A DNA stretch of 64,000 nucleotides from Roseomonas sp. HF4 (GCF_005222755.1 NZ_STGD01000001.1:554994-618993), one strand, 5' to 3'. Counted from the first letter of the stretch, positions 9,001-16,990 are shown. Program-made: numbers and translations. The notes: generated by a model not told the origin, from the letters alone.

Positions 9001-10434
9001 GGGGTCTGCGGCAAACAGCGTGTCCCAGCCGTCGCCGCCCTCGAGCCAGTCGCTGCCCGGCCCGCCGCGCAATTCGTCGGCGAGGTCGCCGCCGAACAGC
9101 GAATCATTGCCGAGCCCGCCGTCGAGCCAGTCGACGCCGTCGCCGCCCGACAGGACGTCGTCGCCGCCCTCCCCCCACATGACGTCGTCGGTTGCGCCGA
9201 GCCCGGCCAGGGTGTCGTTGCCCGCCCCACCCACGAACCCGCCGATCTGGCCGAGCAGATCGCCCACGACCAGCATCGTCGCCGGGTCGCCCTCGGGCAC
9301 GGCGATGCGCAGGAACAGGTCGGACGGGCCGAAGCGCCCGTCGTCGTCGAGATCCGCCCAGAGTTCGAAGCGCCAGGCCGCGCCTTCCGCCACGCGCCAG
9401 AGGATGTCGGCGAAGCCGTCGCCGATGCGCTCGGGCGGCAGTTGCACGCCGGACCCGTCATAGCCTTCGAAGGCGAAGTCGGCGGCATCGACGTGGAAGG
9501 CGATGGCACGCCCGACGAGCAGCGTGGAGGGCAGCGCGATGCGGTCGCCGCCCGAGCGCCCCGCGCCCTCGAAGTCGAGGATGAGGTCGGGGGTGGCGGG
9601 CGGGCTCAGCACGCCGGCCTCGTTCCAGCGAAACAGGTCATCCCCGGCGCCGCCGGAGAGCACGTCCGCGCCGGCCCCGCCGGCCAGCGTGTCATCCCCC
9701 GCGCCGCCGGCCAGCATGTCGTCGCCCGCCCCGCCGGCGAGGCTGTCCGCGCCGGCCCCGCCCAGCAGGGAATCGTCCCCGCCGCCGCCCAGCAGCGCCA
9801 TGCCCGCCGCGGCGACCAGGCTGCCGTCGACCGTGAGCCGCGACCCCACGCCCTGGGTCGTCGCATCGACCGTGAACCATGCGCCGGCCGCGGGCGTCGC
9901 GGTCGCGACGGTGGCGGGGTCGAGGACCAGGGCGACGTCGCCCGTGCCGACCTCGAACCGCTCGACGCCGATGACCGTGGTCGGACCGAGCGTGACCGAC
10001 AGGGTGCCCGAGAGCGCGAGCCGGTCGCCCGTGCCCGCGCCGCCATCGAGGGAATCCCCCGCGTCGAGGGCCGCGCCGGCGACGATCAGGTCGTCCCCCG
10101 CCCCGGCCACCACGGTGTCCTGGCCGCCGCGGTCGGTGCCGATCCAATCCCCGTGTTCGGTGCCGTTGCGCAGGTTGCTGCCGCCCCCGCCGCCATCGAG
10201 GATCAGCACGCTGTCGTCGAGGAAGACGAGGTTCGCCCCGGTCAGCCCCGCGCCGCCGAGACCGATGCCGATCAGGCGGACGAAATCGCTGCCCGAGAAG
10301 ACCAGCAGGTCGCTGCCGGAGGCGACGAAGCGCAGCGACGCGGCCGGCCAGCCGACCGGGAAGACGAGCAGGTCCTGCATCGGCGAGAAGACCAGGCTGC
10401 CGCCGGCGACGTCGGGGAATGCGTAGGAGGCCAT
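6079..10434 (-). CDS. Giant RTX (hemolysin-type calcium-binding) repeat protein
   Basis: The 1451-residue protein starts MASYAFPDVAGGSLVF. The frame stays open upstream to 11349 but would overlap modA, so the ATG at 10434 is taken. After about 110 non-repetitive residues come many blocks of GGxGxDxLxGGxGxD nonapeptides separated by beta-rich linkers, the calcium-binding parallel beta-roll of RTX proteins. The C-terminus (DAIRDFTPGTDRILLQGLGF, then a hydrophobic Ala-Gly tail) matches the uncleaved signal region used by type I secretion. No protease, lipase or adhesin catalytic motif is visible, and no T1SS genes lie in the window. It is probably secreted or surface-associated. Confidence 0.82.
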   Translation of the reverse strand: MASYAFPDVAGGSLVFSPMQDLLVFPVGWPAASLRFVASGSDLLVFSGSDFVRLIGIGLGGAGLTGANLVFLDDSVLILDGGGGGSNLRNGTEHGDWIGTDRGGQDTVVAGAGDDLIVAGAALDAGDSLDGGAGTGDRLALSGTLSVTLGPTTVIGVERFEVGTGDVALVLDPATVATATPAAGAWFTVDATTQGVGSRLTVDGSLVAAAGMALLGGGGDDSLLGGAGADSLAGGAGDDMLAGGAGDDTLAGGAGADVLSGGAGDDLFRWNEAGVLSPPATPDLILDFEGAGRSGGDRIALPSTLLVGRAIAFHVDAADFAFEGYDGSGVQLPPERIGDGFADILWRVAEGAAWRFELWADLDDDGRFGPSDLFLRIAVPEGDPATMLVVGDLLGQIGGFVGGAGNDTLAGLGATDDVMWGEGGDDVLSGGDGVDWLDGGLGNDSLFGGDLADELRGGPGSDWLEGGDGWDTLFAADPHAPETEALSDRNMLIGGAGRDQLFGGFGLDTLDGGIGDDLLWGDFGDDWLSGGDGDDLVYGWDGADRLDGGAGDDTLLGGLGADVMLGGAGADLFIVGLSSAALPETTGAAADWLVDFRAAEGDRISLGLSGGLVGGAFGPGPLAWRGSLAPRTLESGVGFGSALPGEGIGPGYYQAWWQPAVTGGVAAGGWFVIDLDQDLVLDIDDAVIRIGGPGSGGDTVLGAEAFLDGTFSVLVGGAGPDTLLAAASGQEVFGLGGADSLVGGAASDRLVGGAGNDTLLGGGAADQLWGGAGNDWLDGGAGDDEIFVEGPGIAEVDGFLARNTVVGGDGNDRLWGADGRDSIAGGLGNDWLYGGIGLDTLRGEGGNDTIIGGDGADVIEGGPGADSIDAGSGDDTVDYDPADPFADGGDDTDLLVVTVPVSVTLDSTIDQVAGGGITRGFEGVDASAVTLAVTLLGSSGRNRLVGGAGDDRIEGRDGNDTLDGGAGADTLDGGAGDDLIEGGAGGDLLVGGAGVDTLSYADAAGAVFVQLFVGGTAGWWAAGDVLSGFEALRGSAFGDSLDGTQANDLLEGLGGDDTIVAFGGNDTVLGGDGDDRLVGGPGDDSVLGGAGADRLEGSEGNDVLDGGAGIDEMLGFTGNDLYRVDHADDKVVELEEQGQDTVLASVGYFLRANVEWIVLEAGTGDIFGVGNPLANTIFGNEGRNRLIGHGGDDTIRGGDGNDRIEGRGDNDWLYGDGGTDVLLGGDGADVLQGGLGSDTLYGENGNDSLYGDAEILTDYLYGGNGDDWLDGGGGYDVMYGGLGNDVFIASQQVEAIFENPGEGWDIVIALGGAGFTLPDNVEELFFAGPLTGIGNALSNRITGSALDERLLGRDGNDTLVGGGGNDLMWGEGGRDSFLFGPGSGVDAIRDFTPGTDRILLQGLGFADFAAVMAATRDAGGGAIIDFSPSDAVQLTGVAKAALSAGDFAFLA

Positions 10435-10505
10435 GGCGTCCCGGGATATCCGCGATGGACATACATCCGGGACGACTAACCCCGCGGTTAATCGCCCGGC
10501 GGAGC

Positions 10506-10535
10506 TTGCCCCGCGGGCGCGGCGGTCGCTATGTT
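10506..10535 (+). promoter_or_regulatory. Candidate sigma-70 promoter of modABC
   Basis: TTGCCC at 10506-10511 and TATGTT at 10530-10535 are separated by 18 bases. The -10 hexamer lies inside the left arm of the Mo-box palindrome, so a bound regulator would block RNA polymerase. Transcription would begin around 10542, leaving a leader of only about 20 bases before the modA ATG. The hexamers are seen directly; their use as a promoter is inferred. Confidence 0.5.
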
Positions 10536-10550
10536 CAATCGAACATAGCG
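10527..10550. promoter_or_regulatory. Molybdate box (ModE-type operator)
   Basis: CGCTATGTTC (10527-10536) and GAACATAGCG (10541-10550) form a perfect 10-bp inverted repeat with a 4-base centre. The CGNTAT...ATANCG outline fits ModE/Mop operators. It sits 13 bases in front of modA, and a ModE-type DNA-binding protein is encoded at the end of the same operon. Repression of molybdate uptake when molybdate is plentiful is the expected role. Confidence 0.75.
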
Positions 10551-10563
10551 CCAGAACCCTCCG

Positions 10564-11340
10564 ATGCGCCGACGCCTCCTCGCCGCCGCCCTCGCCCTGC
10601 CCGTCCTGTCGGCGGCGGGCGTCGCCTCCGCCGCCACGCCGCCCCTGATCGCCGGCGCATCCGACCTGCAATTCGCGCTCACCGAGATCGCTGCGCGCTT
10701 CCGCGAGACGACGGGGGAGGAGGTGCGACTCAGCCTTGGCTCCTCGGGCAACATCACGCGCCAGATCGAGCAGGGCGCGCCGGTCGAGCTCTTCCTCTCC
10801 GCGGACGAGGCCTTCGTCTTTCGCCTGACCGAGGGTGGGCACCTGCGCGACCGCGGCGCGCTCTATGGCGTCGGCCGGATCGTGCTGCTCGCGCCTCCCG
10901 CCTCGCCCGTCGACGCGATGCGGGGCATGGAGTCTATCCGCGCCGGCCTCGACGCCGGGCGCATCCGTCGCTTCGCCATCGCCAATCCGGAACACGCGCC
11001 CTATGGCCGCGCCGCGCGCCAGGCCCTGGAGGCATCGGGCCTCTGGGACCGCATGCAGCCGCATCTCGTCCTCGGCGAGAATGTCTCCCAGGCCGCGCAA
11101 TTTGCCCTCGCGGGCGGCAGCCAGGGGGGAATCGTGGCCTATTCGCTGGTGCTCGCCCCGGCCATGCAGGGCCGTGGCACCTTCGCCTTGCTGCCGGACA
11201 GCCTGCACGCGCCGCTCCGCCAGCGCATGGCGCTGACGCGGCGCGCCGGGCCGATCGCCGAGCGGTTCTTCGCCTTCGTCCAGGCCGCGCCGGCGCGCGA
11301 GATCATGCGCCGCTACGGCTTCACCATGCCGGGCGAATAG
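10564..11340 (+). CDS. modA: Molybdate ABC transporter substrate-binding protein ModA
   Basis: This 258-residue periplasmic protein has a signal peptide (MRRRLLAAALALPVLSAAGVASA). It then shows the ModA hallmarks: ASDLQFALTEIAARF, LSLGSSGNITRQIEQGAPVELFLSA and the NPEHAPYGRAA segment. It captures molybdate or tungstate and delivers it to ModBC. It is the first gene of modABC plus regulator, and the ATG is only 13 bases after the operator palindrome with no obvious ribosome-binding site. Initiation on a very short leader is therefore likely. Confidence 0.93.
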   Translation: MRRRLLAAALALPVLSAAGVASAATPPLIAGASDLQFALTEIAARFRETTGEEVRLSLGSSGNITRQIEQGAPVELFLSADEAFVFRLTEGGHLRDRGALYGVGRIVLLAPPASPVDAMRGMESIRAGLDAGRIRRFAIANPEHAPYGRAARQALEASGLWDRMQPHLVLGENVSQAAQFALAGGSQGGIVAYSLVLAPAMQGRGTFALLPDSLHAPLRQRMALTRRAGPIAERFFAFVQAAPAREIMRRYGFTMPGE

Positions 11341-11347
11341 GCACCGC

Positions 11348-12022
11348 ATGGACTGGACCGCCTTCCGCCTGTCGGCGGCGCTCGGCTTCTGGACGCTCGT
11401 GCTGCTGCTGCCCTTCGCCGTCTGGCTGGGGCGGCTGATCGCGCATCGCCGCTTCGCCGGGCGGGGCTTCGTGGAAGCGGCGGTCGCGCTGCCGCTGGTG
11501 CTGCCGCCGACGGTGCTCGGCTTCTACCTGCTGAGCGCCTTCGGCACGGGATCGCCGCTCGGACGCGCATGGGAAGCGACCTTCGGCCAGGGGCTCGCCT
11601 TTTCCTTCAACGGGCTGCTGGCCGCGAGCGTGCTGGTCAACCTGCCCTTCGCCGTGCAGCCCGTGCAGAACGCCTTCGCCGCCATCCCGCCGCGCGTGCG
11701 CGAGGCCGGCGCGGTCTCCGGCATGGCGCCCTGGCGCGTCTTCCTGCGCATCGAGTTGCCGCTCGCCTGGCCCGGCATCGCGACCGCCGCGGTGCTGACC
11801 TTCGCCCATACGCTCGGCGAATTCGGCGTCGTGCTGATGGTGGGCGGATCGATCCCCGGGGAGACGCAGACCGTCGCGATCGCCATCTACGACCGCGTGC
11901 AGGCCTTCGACGAGGCCGGCGCGGCGGTGATGTCGGCGGTGCTGCTCGGCATCTCGGTGCTCGCGCTCGGGCTGACCAACACGCTGTCGCGCCGCGTCGG
12001 CCGGCAGGGCCGCGATGGTTGA
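11348..12022 (+). CDS. modB: Molybdate ABC transporter permease ModB
   Basis: This 224-residue inner-membrane permease has about five hydrophobic helices and the EAA loop (EAGAVSGMAPWRVFLRIELP) that contacts the ATPase. GEFGVVLMVGGSIPGETQT is a ModB/CysT-type segment. It forms the molybdate channel with ModC. The gene begins 7 bases after modA, and its last 8 bases overlap modC. The final seven codons fall within a 24-bp tandem repeat that continues into modC. Confidence 0.92.
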   Translation: MDWTAFRLSAALGFWTLVLLLPFAVWLGRLIAHRRFAGRGFVEAAVALPLVLPPTVLGFYLLSAFGTGSPLGRAWEATFGQGLAFSFNGLLAASVLVNLPFAVQPVQNAFAAIPPRVREAGAVSGMAPWRVFLRIELPLAWPGIATAAVLTFAHTLGEFGVVLMVGGSIPGETQTVAIAIYDRVQAFDEAGAAVMSAVLLGISVLALGLTNTLSRRVGRQGRDG

Positions 12023-12070
12023 GGCCGGCAGGGCCGCGATGGCCGAGGCCGGCAAGGCCTCGCTGGCCGC
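11999..12070 (+). repeat. 24-bp tandem repeat across the modB/modC junction
   Basis: Three consecutive 24-bp units begin ggccggca at 11999, 12023 and 12047. Units 1 and 2 share their first 20 bases; unit 3 has a few changes, and a decayed fourth unit begins at 12071. The first unit contains the modC ATG (12015) and the modB stop (12020-12022). The second unit supplies another in-frame ATG at 12039. The duplication therefore lengthens the ModC N-terminus by 8-residue steps (EAGRAAMA, EAGKASLA). Confidence 0.8.
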
Positions 12071-13163
12071 GGCCGGCCTCGCGCTGCGGCTGAAGGCGAC
12101 CGCACCCATCCCGCTCGACATCGCGCTCGACGTCGCTCCGGGGGAGGTCGTGGCCGTGGTCGGCCCCTCCGGCGCCGGCAAGTCGACGCTGCTGCGCTGC
12201 GTCGCCGGGCTGCACCGGCCGCAGGACGGCGAGGTGCGCTGCGGCGCCGCGGCCTGGCTCGACACGGCAGCGGGCATCGCGCTGGCCCCGCACCGCCGGG
12301 CCGTCGGCCTCGTGTTCCAGGACTACGCGCTGTTCCCGCACATGACGGCCGAGGGCAACGTCGCCGCGGCGCTCGGCCACCTGCCGCGGGGGGCGCGGGC
12401 GGCGCGGGCGCGGGCGCTGCTCGCGCAGGTCCATCTCGCCGGGCTGGAGGGGCGGCGCCCGGCGGAACTCTCGGGCGGGCAGCAGCAGCGCGTCGCTGTG
12501 GCGCGCGCGCTGGCGCGGGACCCGGCCGTGCTGCTGCTGGACGAGCCCTTCTCGGCCGTGGACCGCGCGACGCGGCGGCGCCTGCAGGCGGAACTCGCGG
12601 CGCTGCGCCAGACGCTCTCGGTCCCCGTGCTGCTGGTCACGCACGACCTCGAGGAAGCGGCGCTGCTCGCCGACCGCATGGTGCTGATGCATCGCGGCCG
12701 CGGCCTGCAATCCGGCCGGCCGTCGGAATTGCTGGCGCGGCCGGCCTCGGCCGAGGTCGCGCGGCTGCTCGACCTGCGCAACCTGTTCCGCGCGCGCGTC
12801 GAGGCGCAGTCGAAGGCGGCGACGCTGCTGCGCTGGGGCCCGCATGTGCTGGAGGCGGCGCCCGCCCCCGGCTTCGCGCCGGGCACGGAGGTCGACTGGC
12901 TGGTCGCGCCCGGCGGCGTGCTGCTGCACCGCCGCGGCCGCCCCTCGGCCGGGGAGCGCGAGAACCCGGTCGCCGGGCGCGTGCTGGCCATGCTGGCGCT
13001 GGGGGAGGAGGCACGCGTCACCCTCGATGTCGGCGACGCCGGCGGCGGCACGCTCGGCTTCACGCTGCCGCTGCACGCGGCGCGGCGGAACGGGCTGGCA
13101 CCCGGGGAGGACGTGACGGTCTCCCTGCTGCGGGACGCGATCCACGTGATGGCGCGGCCATGA
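12015..13163 (+). CDS. modC: Molybdate ABC transporter ATP-binding protein ModC
   Basis: This 382-residue ATPase has a Walker A GPSGAGKST (50-58), an LSGGQQQR signature (152-159) and a Walker B LLLDEP (173-178). A C-terminal TOBE/Mop-like domain of about 130 residues probably senses oxyanion. It powers ModB. Starts at 12015 or 12039 are both possible because of the 24-bp tandem repeat; the domain itself begins around residue 20. Its ATGA stop overlaps the ModE-type regulator gene. Confidence 0.92.
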   Translation: MVEAGRAAMAEAGKASLAAAGLALRLKATAPIPLDIALDVAPGEVVAVVGPSGAGKSTLLRCVAGLHRPQDGEVRCGAAAWLDTAAGIALAPHRRAVGLVFQDYALFPHMTAEGNVAAALGHLPRGARAARARALLAQVHLAGLEGRRPAELSGGQQQRVAVARALARDPAVLLLDEPFSAVDRATRRRLQAELAALRQTLSVPVLLVTHDLEEAALLADRMVLMHRGRGLQSGRPSELLARPASAEVARLLDLRNLFRARVEAQSKAATLLRWGPHVLEAAPAPGFAPGTEVDWLVAPGGVLLHRRGRPSAGERENPVAGRVLAMLALGEEARVTLDVGDAGGGTLGFTLPLHAARRNGLAPGEDVTVSLLRDAIHVMARP

Positions 13164-13498
13164 GCGCGCCCTCGCTCTCGATCCGCGTCGATCTGCCGGG
13201 CGGGCGGCTCGGACCGGGCAAGGTCGCGCTGCTGGAGGCGATCGCGCGGGAGGGCTCGATCAGCGCCGCCGCGCGCAGCATCGGCATGTCCTATCGCCGC
13301 GCCTGGGCGCTGGTGGAGCAGGTCAACGCCACCTTCGGCGGCCCGGCGGTCGAGGCGAGCGCGGGCGGGCGGCAAGGCGGCGGCGCGGCGCTGACGCCGC
13401 TCGGGCGTGATCTCGTCGCCGCCTATCGCGCCATCGAGGACGCGGCGGCGGCGGCGGCGCGCGCGCATCTCGCGGTGCTCTCCCGCCGCTGGACGTGA
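13160..13498 (+). CDS. ModE-type winged-helix regulator, DNA-binding domain only
   Basis: This 112-residue protein has the LysR-like helix-turn-helix of ModE (LLEAIAREGSISAAARSIGMSYRRAWALVEQVN), with LTPLGRDLVAAYRAIE after it. Full-length ModE carries two C-terminal molybdate-binding domains; these are absent here. It overlaps modC by 4 bases, so it is made with the transporter. It is the natural candidate to bind the palindrome at 10527. How it senses molybdate without molbindin domains is open; the ModC Mop domain is one possibility. Confidence 0.82.
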   Translation: MSAPSLSIRVDLPGGRLGPGKVALLEAIAREGSISAAARSIGMSYRRAWALVEQVNATFGGPAVEASAGGRQGGGAALTPLGRDLVAAYRAIEDAAAAAARAHLAVLSRRWT

Positions 13499-13524
13499 CG
13501 CGGGGCGCGCGCCAAGGTCGCCGC

Positions 13525-14166
13525 ATGAGCATCGCCGCAGCCATCGTGCCCGTCACGCCCTTCCAGCAGAACTGCACCCTGGTCTGGGACGACGCCACGA
13601 AGGAGGGCGTGGTGGTCGACCCCGGCGGCGACGCCGACCGCATCCAGGAGGCGATCCGGCAGACCGGCATGACCGTGCGGCGCATCCTGCTGACCCATGG
13701 CCACCTCGACCATGCGGGCGCGGCGGCGGAACTGGCCGAGGCGCTCGGCGTGCCGGTCGAGGGGCCGCACCGGGCCGATGCGCCGCTGCTCGACGCCCTG
13801 CCCGAGCAGGGCGCGAAATACGGCATGGCGTGCCGCGCCGTGACGCCCGACCGCTGGCTCGAGGAAGGGGAGACGGTCGAGATCGCCGGCCAGGACTTCG
13901 ACGTGCTGCATTGCCCGGGGCACACGCCGGGGCATGTGGTCTTCGTGAACCGGGCGCTGGGCTTCGCGCTGGTGGGCGACGTGCTGTTCCAGGGCTCGGT
14001 CGGCCGGACCGACTTCCCCTATGGCGACCACGACGCGCTGATCGCGGCCATCCGCGGCAAGCTGTTCCCGCTGGGCGACGGGATCCAGTTCGTCTGCGGC
14101 CACGGGCCGGGCTCGACCTTTGGCGCCGAGCGGCGATCCAACCCCTATTGCGGAGACGGCGCATGA
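13525..14166 (+). CDS. MBL-fold metallo-hydrolase (glyoxalase II-like)
   Basis: This 213-residue cytosolic protein has the metal motif HGHLDH (58-63) and downstream HCPGHTPGH and HGPGS segments with the remaining zinc-ligand histidines. It resembles YcbL/glyoxalase II-type thioester hydrolases. The start at 13525 matches the conserved N-terminus (MSIAAAIVPVTPFQQNCTLV). The stop overlaps the next gene (ATGA), so the hydrolase and the following serine hydrolase are translationally coupled. Confidence 0.85.
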   Translation: MSIAAAIVPVTPFQQNCTLVWDDATKEGVVVDPGGDADRIQEAIRQTGMTVRRILLTHGHLDHAGAAAELAEALGVPVEGPHRADAPLLDALPEQGAKYGMACRAVTPDRWLEEGETVEIAGQDFDVLHCPGHTPGHVVFVNRALGFALVGDVLFQGSVGRTDFPYGDHDALIAAIRGKLFPLGDGIQFVCGHGPGSTFGAERRSNPYCGDGA

Positions 14167-15401
14167 GCGTGATCCAGACCGACCGGCCGCCCCTGCCGCC
14201 GGCGCGGCCCGAGGCGGTGGGCATGTCCTCCGCGCGGCTCGCGCGCATCCGCCCCGCCTTCGAGCGCGAGATCGAGGCCGGGCGCATGCCCGGCGCCGTG
14301 GTCGCGATCGCGCGGGACGGCCGGCTCGTGCACCTGGAGGCCATGGGCTTCCAGGACCCGGTCGCGCGCATCCCGATGCAGGCCGATGCGCTGTTCGCCA
14401 TCGCTTCCATGACCAAGCCGGCCTGCGGCGTCGCGGCGCTGTCCCTCGTGGAGGACGGGCGCATCCTGCTCAACGAGCCCGTCGGCGCGCATGTGGCCCC
14501 GCTGATGGAGATGCGCGTCGCCACGCAGGCCGCACGGGCGATGACCGGCGACGGGCCGGTCGAGACCGAGCCGCAGCGCCGCCCCATGACGGTGCAGGAC
14601 GCGATGCGCCACACCACGGGCTTCGCCTATGGCGGCGCTTTCGGCGCGACGGCGGTGCACCGCGCGCATCCCGGGTCCTCGCTCAACGTCGCGCGCGATC
14701 ACGACGCAGGGAGCCTGGCCGCCGCGCTCGGCGCGACGCCGCTGCTGCACCATCCGGGCGAGGTCTGGGAATACGGCTTCTCGACCGACGTGCTCGGCCT
14801 CGTGGTGCAGGCCACGACGGGGCAGAGCCTCGGGACCGTGATGCGGGAGCGGATCTTCGCGCCGCTCGGCATGGAGGAGACCGGCTACGTGCTGCCCGCC
14901 GGCGGGGAGGCACGCTTCGCCCGGCCGCTGCCCGCCTGCCCGCTGACCGGCGCGCCGCAGGCGATCGCGGCACCCGTCGCACCGCCGCGGCTGGAGGTGG
15001 GCGGCGCGGGGCTCGTCTCGACCGCGTCGGACTACCTCCGCTTCGCCGAGATGCTGCGCGCGGGCGGCATCTTCGGGGCGGCGCGGGTGCTCTCGCCGGC
15101 GACGATCCGCTGGATGGCGTCGGACCACCTGCAGGGCATCGCCGAGGGGCCGGACAAGGTGGATCCGAGCCTCGGCGGCTACGGCTTCGGGCTGACCGTC
15201 GCGGTGCGCCGGGCCGCGGGCGGGTCGGCCTTCATGGGCGCGCCCGGGGCCTTCGGCTGGTCCGGCGTCTTCGGCACCTTCTTCTTCGTCGACCCCGTCG
15301 AGCGTCTGGCGGTGGTGCTGATGTCGGCGGTGCCGGGGGACATCCGCCGGCGCTTCCGCGTCATCGTGAATATGCTGGCATACCAGGCAATCGAACGCTG
15401 A
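14163..15401 (+). CDS. Serine hydrolase, class C beta-lactamase-like
   Basis: This 412-residue protein of the beta-lactamase/EstB family has SMTK (82-85) as the SxxK nucleophile motif. EYGFS lies at the place of the usual YxN, and a C-terminal glycine-rich GAPGAFGWSGVFGT corresponds to the third motif. No signal peptide is seen, which argues for a cytosolic esterase rather than a beta-lactamase. The gene overlaps the MBL hydrolase by 4 bases. The natural substrate is unknown. Confidence 0.83.
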   Translation: MSVIQTDRPPLPPARPEAVGMSSARLARIRPAFEREIEAGRMPGAVVAIARDGRLVHLEAMGFQDPVARIPMQADALFAIASMTKPACGVAALSLVEDGRILLNEPVGAHVAPLMEMRVATQAARAMTGDGPVETEPQRRPMTVQDAMRHTTGFAYGGAFGATAVHRAHPGSSLNVARDHDAGSLAAALGATPLLHHPGEVWEYGFSTDVLGLVVQATTGQSLGTVMRERIFAPLGMEETGYVLPAGGEARFARPLPACPLTGAPQAIAAPVAPPRLEVGGAGLVSTASDYLRFAEMLRAGGIFGAARVLSPATIRWMASDHLQGIAEGPDKVDPSLGGYGFGLTVAVRRAAGGSAFMGAPGAFGWSGVFGTFFFVDPVERLAVVLMSAVPGDIRRRFRVIVNMLAYQAIER

Positions 15402-15411
15402 CCTGCCCGCG

Positions 15412-15433
15412 GCGACGGCAGCCCCGCCGTCGC
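15412..15433 (+). terminator. Hairpin after the serine hydrolase gene
   Basis: GCGACGGC and GCCGTCGC form a perfect 8-bp stem with a 6-base loop 10 bases after the stop codon. No U-tract follows, so it is at best a weak intrinsic terminator. The next gene, dctP, starts 86 bases further on with its own strong ribosome-binding site. Confidence 0.4.
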
Positions 15434-15519
15434 GGAAGGCATGCGGGGCCGGAGCGCGCTGGCCAGACCCGCCCCAGGGGTTACAGTCCCTTCACGACCC
15501 ATCGGAAGGAGGCCCCGTC

Positions 15520-16524
15520 ATGACCACCAGCCGCCGCGCGACGCTCGCCGCCGCCCTCGCCCTGCCCGCGATCTGGCCCGCCGGGCGCGCCTTCGCCCAG
15601 ACGCGCATCCGCATCGCCGGGAACTTCGCGACCGAGCATTCCTCCTCCGTCGCCATCGAGGCGTTCAAGGCGGAGCTCGCGCAGATCACGGGCGGGCGCC
15701 TGACGGTCGACACCTTCCCCGCGATGCAACTGGGCGGCGCGGCGGAGAATGTCTCCCAGGTGCGGTCCGGCACGCTGCTGATGACCTGGACCGGCATGGC
15801 CTTCCTGAGCCGCACCGTGCCGGAGCTGGAGGCGATCTCGCTGCCCTTCCAGTTCCCCTCCCGCCAGGCCGCCTTCCGCGTGGTGGACGGGCCGGTCGGC
15901 GAGCTGATGGACCAGAAGATGGCCGACAAGGGGTTCCTCTCCCTCGGCTACATGGAGCTCGGCTTCCGCCACGTGACGACCGGCGCCAAGCCGATCCGCA
16001 CGGTCGACGACCTGCGCGGCCTGAAAATCCGCATGCAGCCGAACGAGACGCACCTCGCGACCTTCCGCGCCATCGGCGCCAACCCGCTGGCGATGGACAT
16101 CCGCGAGCTCTATTCCGCGCTGCAGCAGCGCGTCGTGGACGGGCAGGAGAACCCCTACGCCATCATCCTGGCCAGCCGGTACTTCGAGGTGCAGAAGTAC
16201 GTGACGAACACCGGCCACTTCTTCGACTTCATCTCGGTCGTCGCGCATCGGCGGTCCTTCGGCGCCCTGCCGGCGGAATTCCAGCAGGCGATCCGCACCG
16301 CCATGGGCAACGCGATCCGCAGCCAGCGCACCGCCGCGGCGGCGGGCGACGCCGCCGCGCTGGCCGAGCTGCAGGCCAAGGGCATGGAATACACGCCGCT
16401 GCCGCCGGCCGAGCTCGCGAAGATGCGCGAGCTGTCCTCCGGCGTGGTGGACCAGATCAAGACGCGCCTCGGCGCGGAGCTGGTCGACCGCGTGCAGGCC
16501 GAGGTCGCCCGCGCGGGGGCGTGA
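15520..16524 (+). CDS. dctP: TRAP transporter solute-binding protein DctP
   Basis: This 334-residue periplasmic receptor has a twin-arginine-like signal (TSRRATLAAALALPAIWPAGRAFA). The DctP fold signatures follow: LAQITGGRLTVDTFP, LPFQFPSRQAAFRVVDGPVG, and DDLRGLKIRMQPNETHL with the conserved Arg that pairs with carboxylates. A strong GGAAGGAGG ribosome-binding site precedes the ATG. It delivers an organic acid to DctQM. The ligand cannot be named. Confidence 0.9.
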   Translation: MTTSRRATLAAALALPAIWPAGRAFAQTRIRIAGNFATEHSSSVAIEAFKAELAQITGGRLTVDTFPAMQLGGAAENVSQVRSGTLLMTWTGMAFLSRTVPELEAISLPFQFPSRQAAFRVVDGPVGELMDQKMADKGFLSLGYMELGFRHVTTGAKPIRTVDDLRGLKIRMQPNETHLATFRAIGANPLAMDIRELYSALQQRVVDGQENPYAIILASRYFEVQKYVTNTGHFFDFISVVAHRRSFGALPAEFQQAIRTAMGNAIRSQRTAAAAGDAAALAELQAKGMEYTPLPPAELAKMRELSSGVVDQIKTRLGAELVDRVQAEVARAGA

Positions 16525-16528
16525 CGCC

Positions 16529-16990
16529 ATGGCGGCGCTCGACGCCCTCGACCGCGCGACGCGCGGCTTCCTCGTCATCGTCGTGGCGGTGATGGTCGCC
16601 GTCGTCTCGGCACAGGTGGTGGCCCGCTACGGGCTCAACACCGGCATCGGCTGGGCGGACGAGGTCTCGCGCCTCGCCTTCGTGTGGTGCGTCTTCCTGG
16701 GCGTCGCGGTCGCGGTGAAGGCGCGGGCGCATATCGGCATCGGGCTGCTGGTCGATGCCCTGCCCGCGGCGCTGGGCGGCGTGGTGCGGCGGATCGTGCT
16801 GCTGGCCTGCGCCGCGCTGTCGGCCGTGGTCTCCTGGCAGGCGAGCGCCATCGCGGCCGAGCAGTGGGACGAGCGGATGATCTCGCTCGAGCTCTCCTCC
16901 GGCTGGTTCCTGGTGCCGGTCGCCGCCGGCGGCGCGCTCTCGGCGCTGCATCTGCTCGCGGGCGCCCTGATGCGGGAACCCCCGGCATGA
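16529..16990 (+). CDS. dctQ: TRAP transporter small permease DctQ
   Basis: This 153-residue membrane protein has four hydrophobic helices and the DctQ pattern GIGWADEVSRLAFVWCVFLG. It starts 4 bases after dctP and overlaps dctM by 4 bases. DctQ forms the scaffold of the sodium-driven TRAP permease with DctM. Confidence 0.9.
   Translation: MAALDALDRATRGFLVIVVAVMVAVVSAQVVARYGLNTGIGWADEVSRLAFVWCVFLGVAVAVKARAHIGIGLLVDALPAALGGVVRRIVLLACAALSAVVSWQASAIAAEQWDERMISLELSSGWFLVPVAAGGALSALHLLAGALMREPPA

Noticed and set aside
10435..11349. In-frame upstream extension of the RTX gene by 305 codons on the minus strand
   Set aside because: It lies antisense to modA, whose product is clearly recognisable, and has no RTX or signal features.
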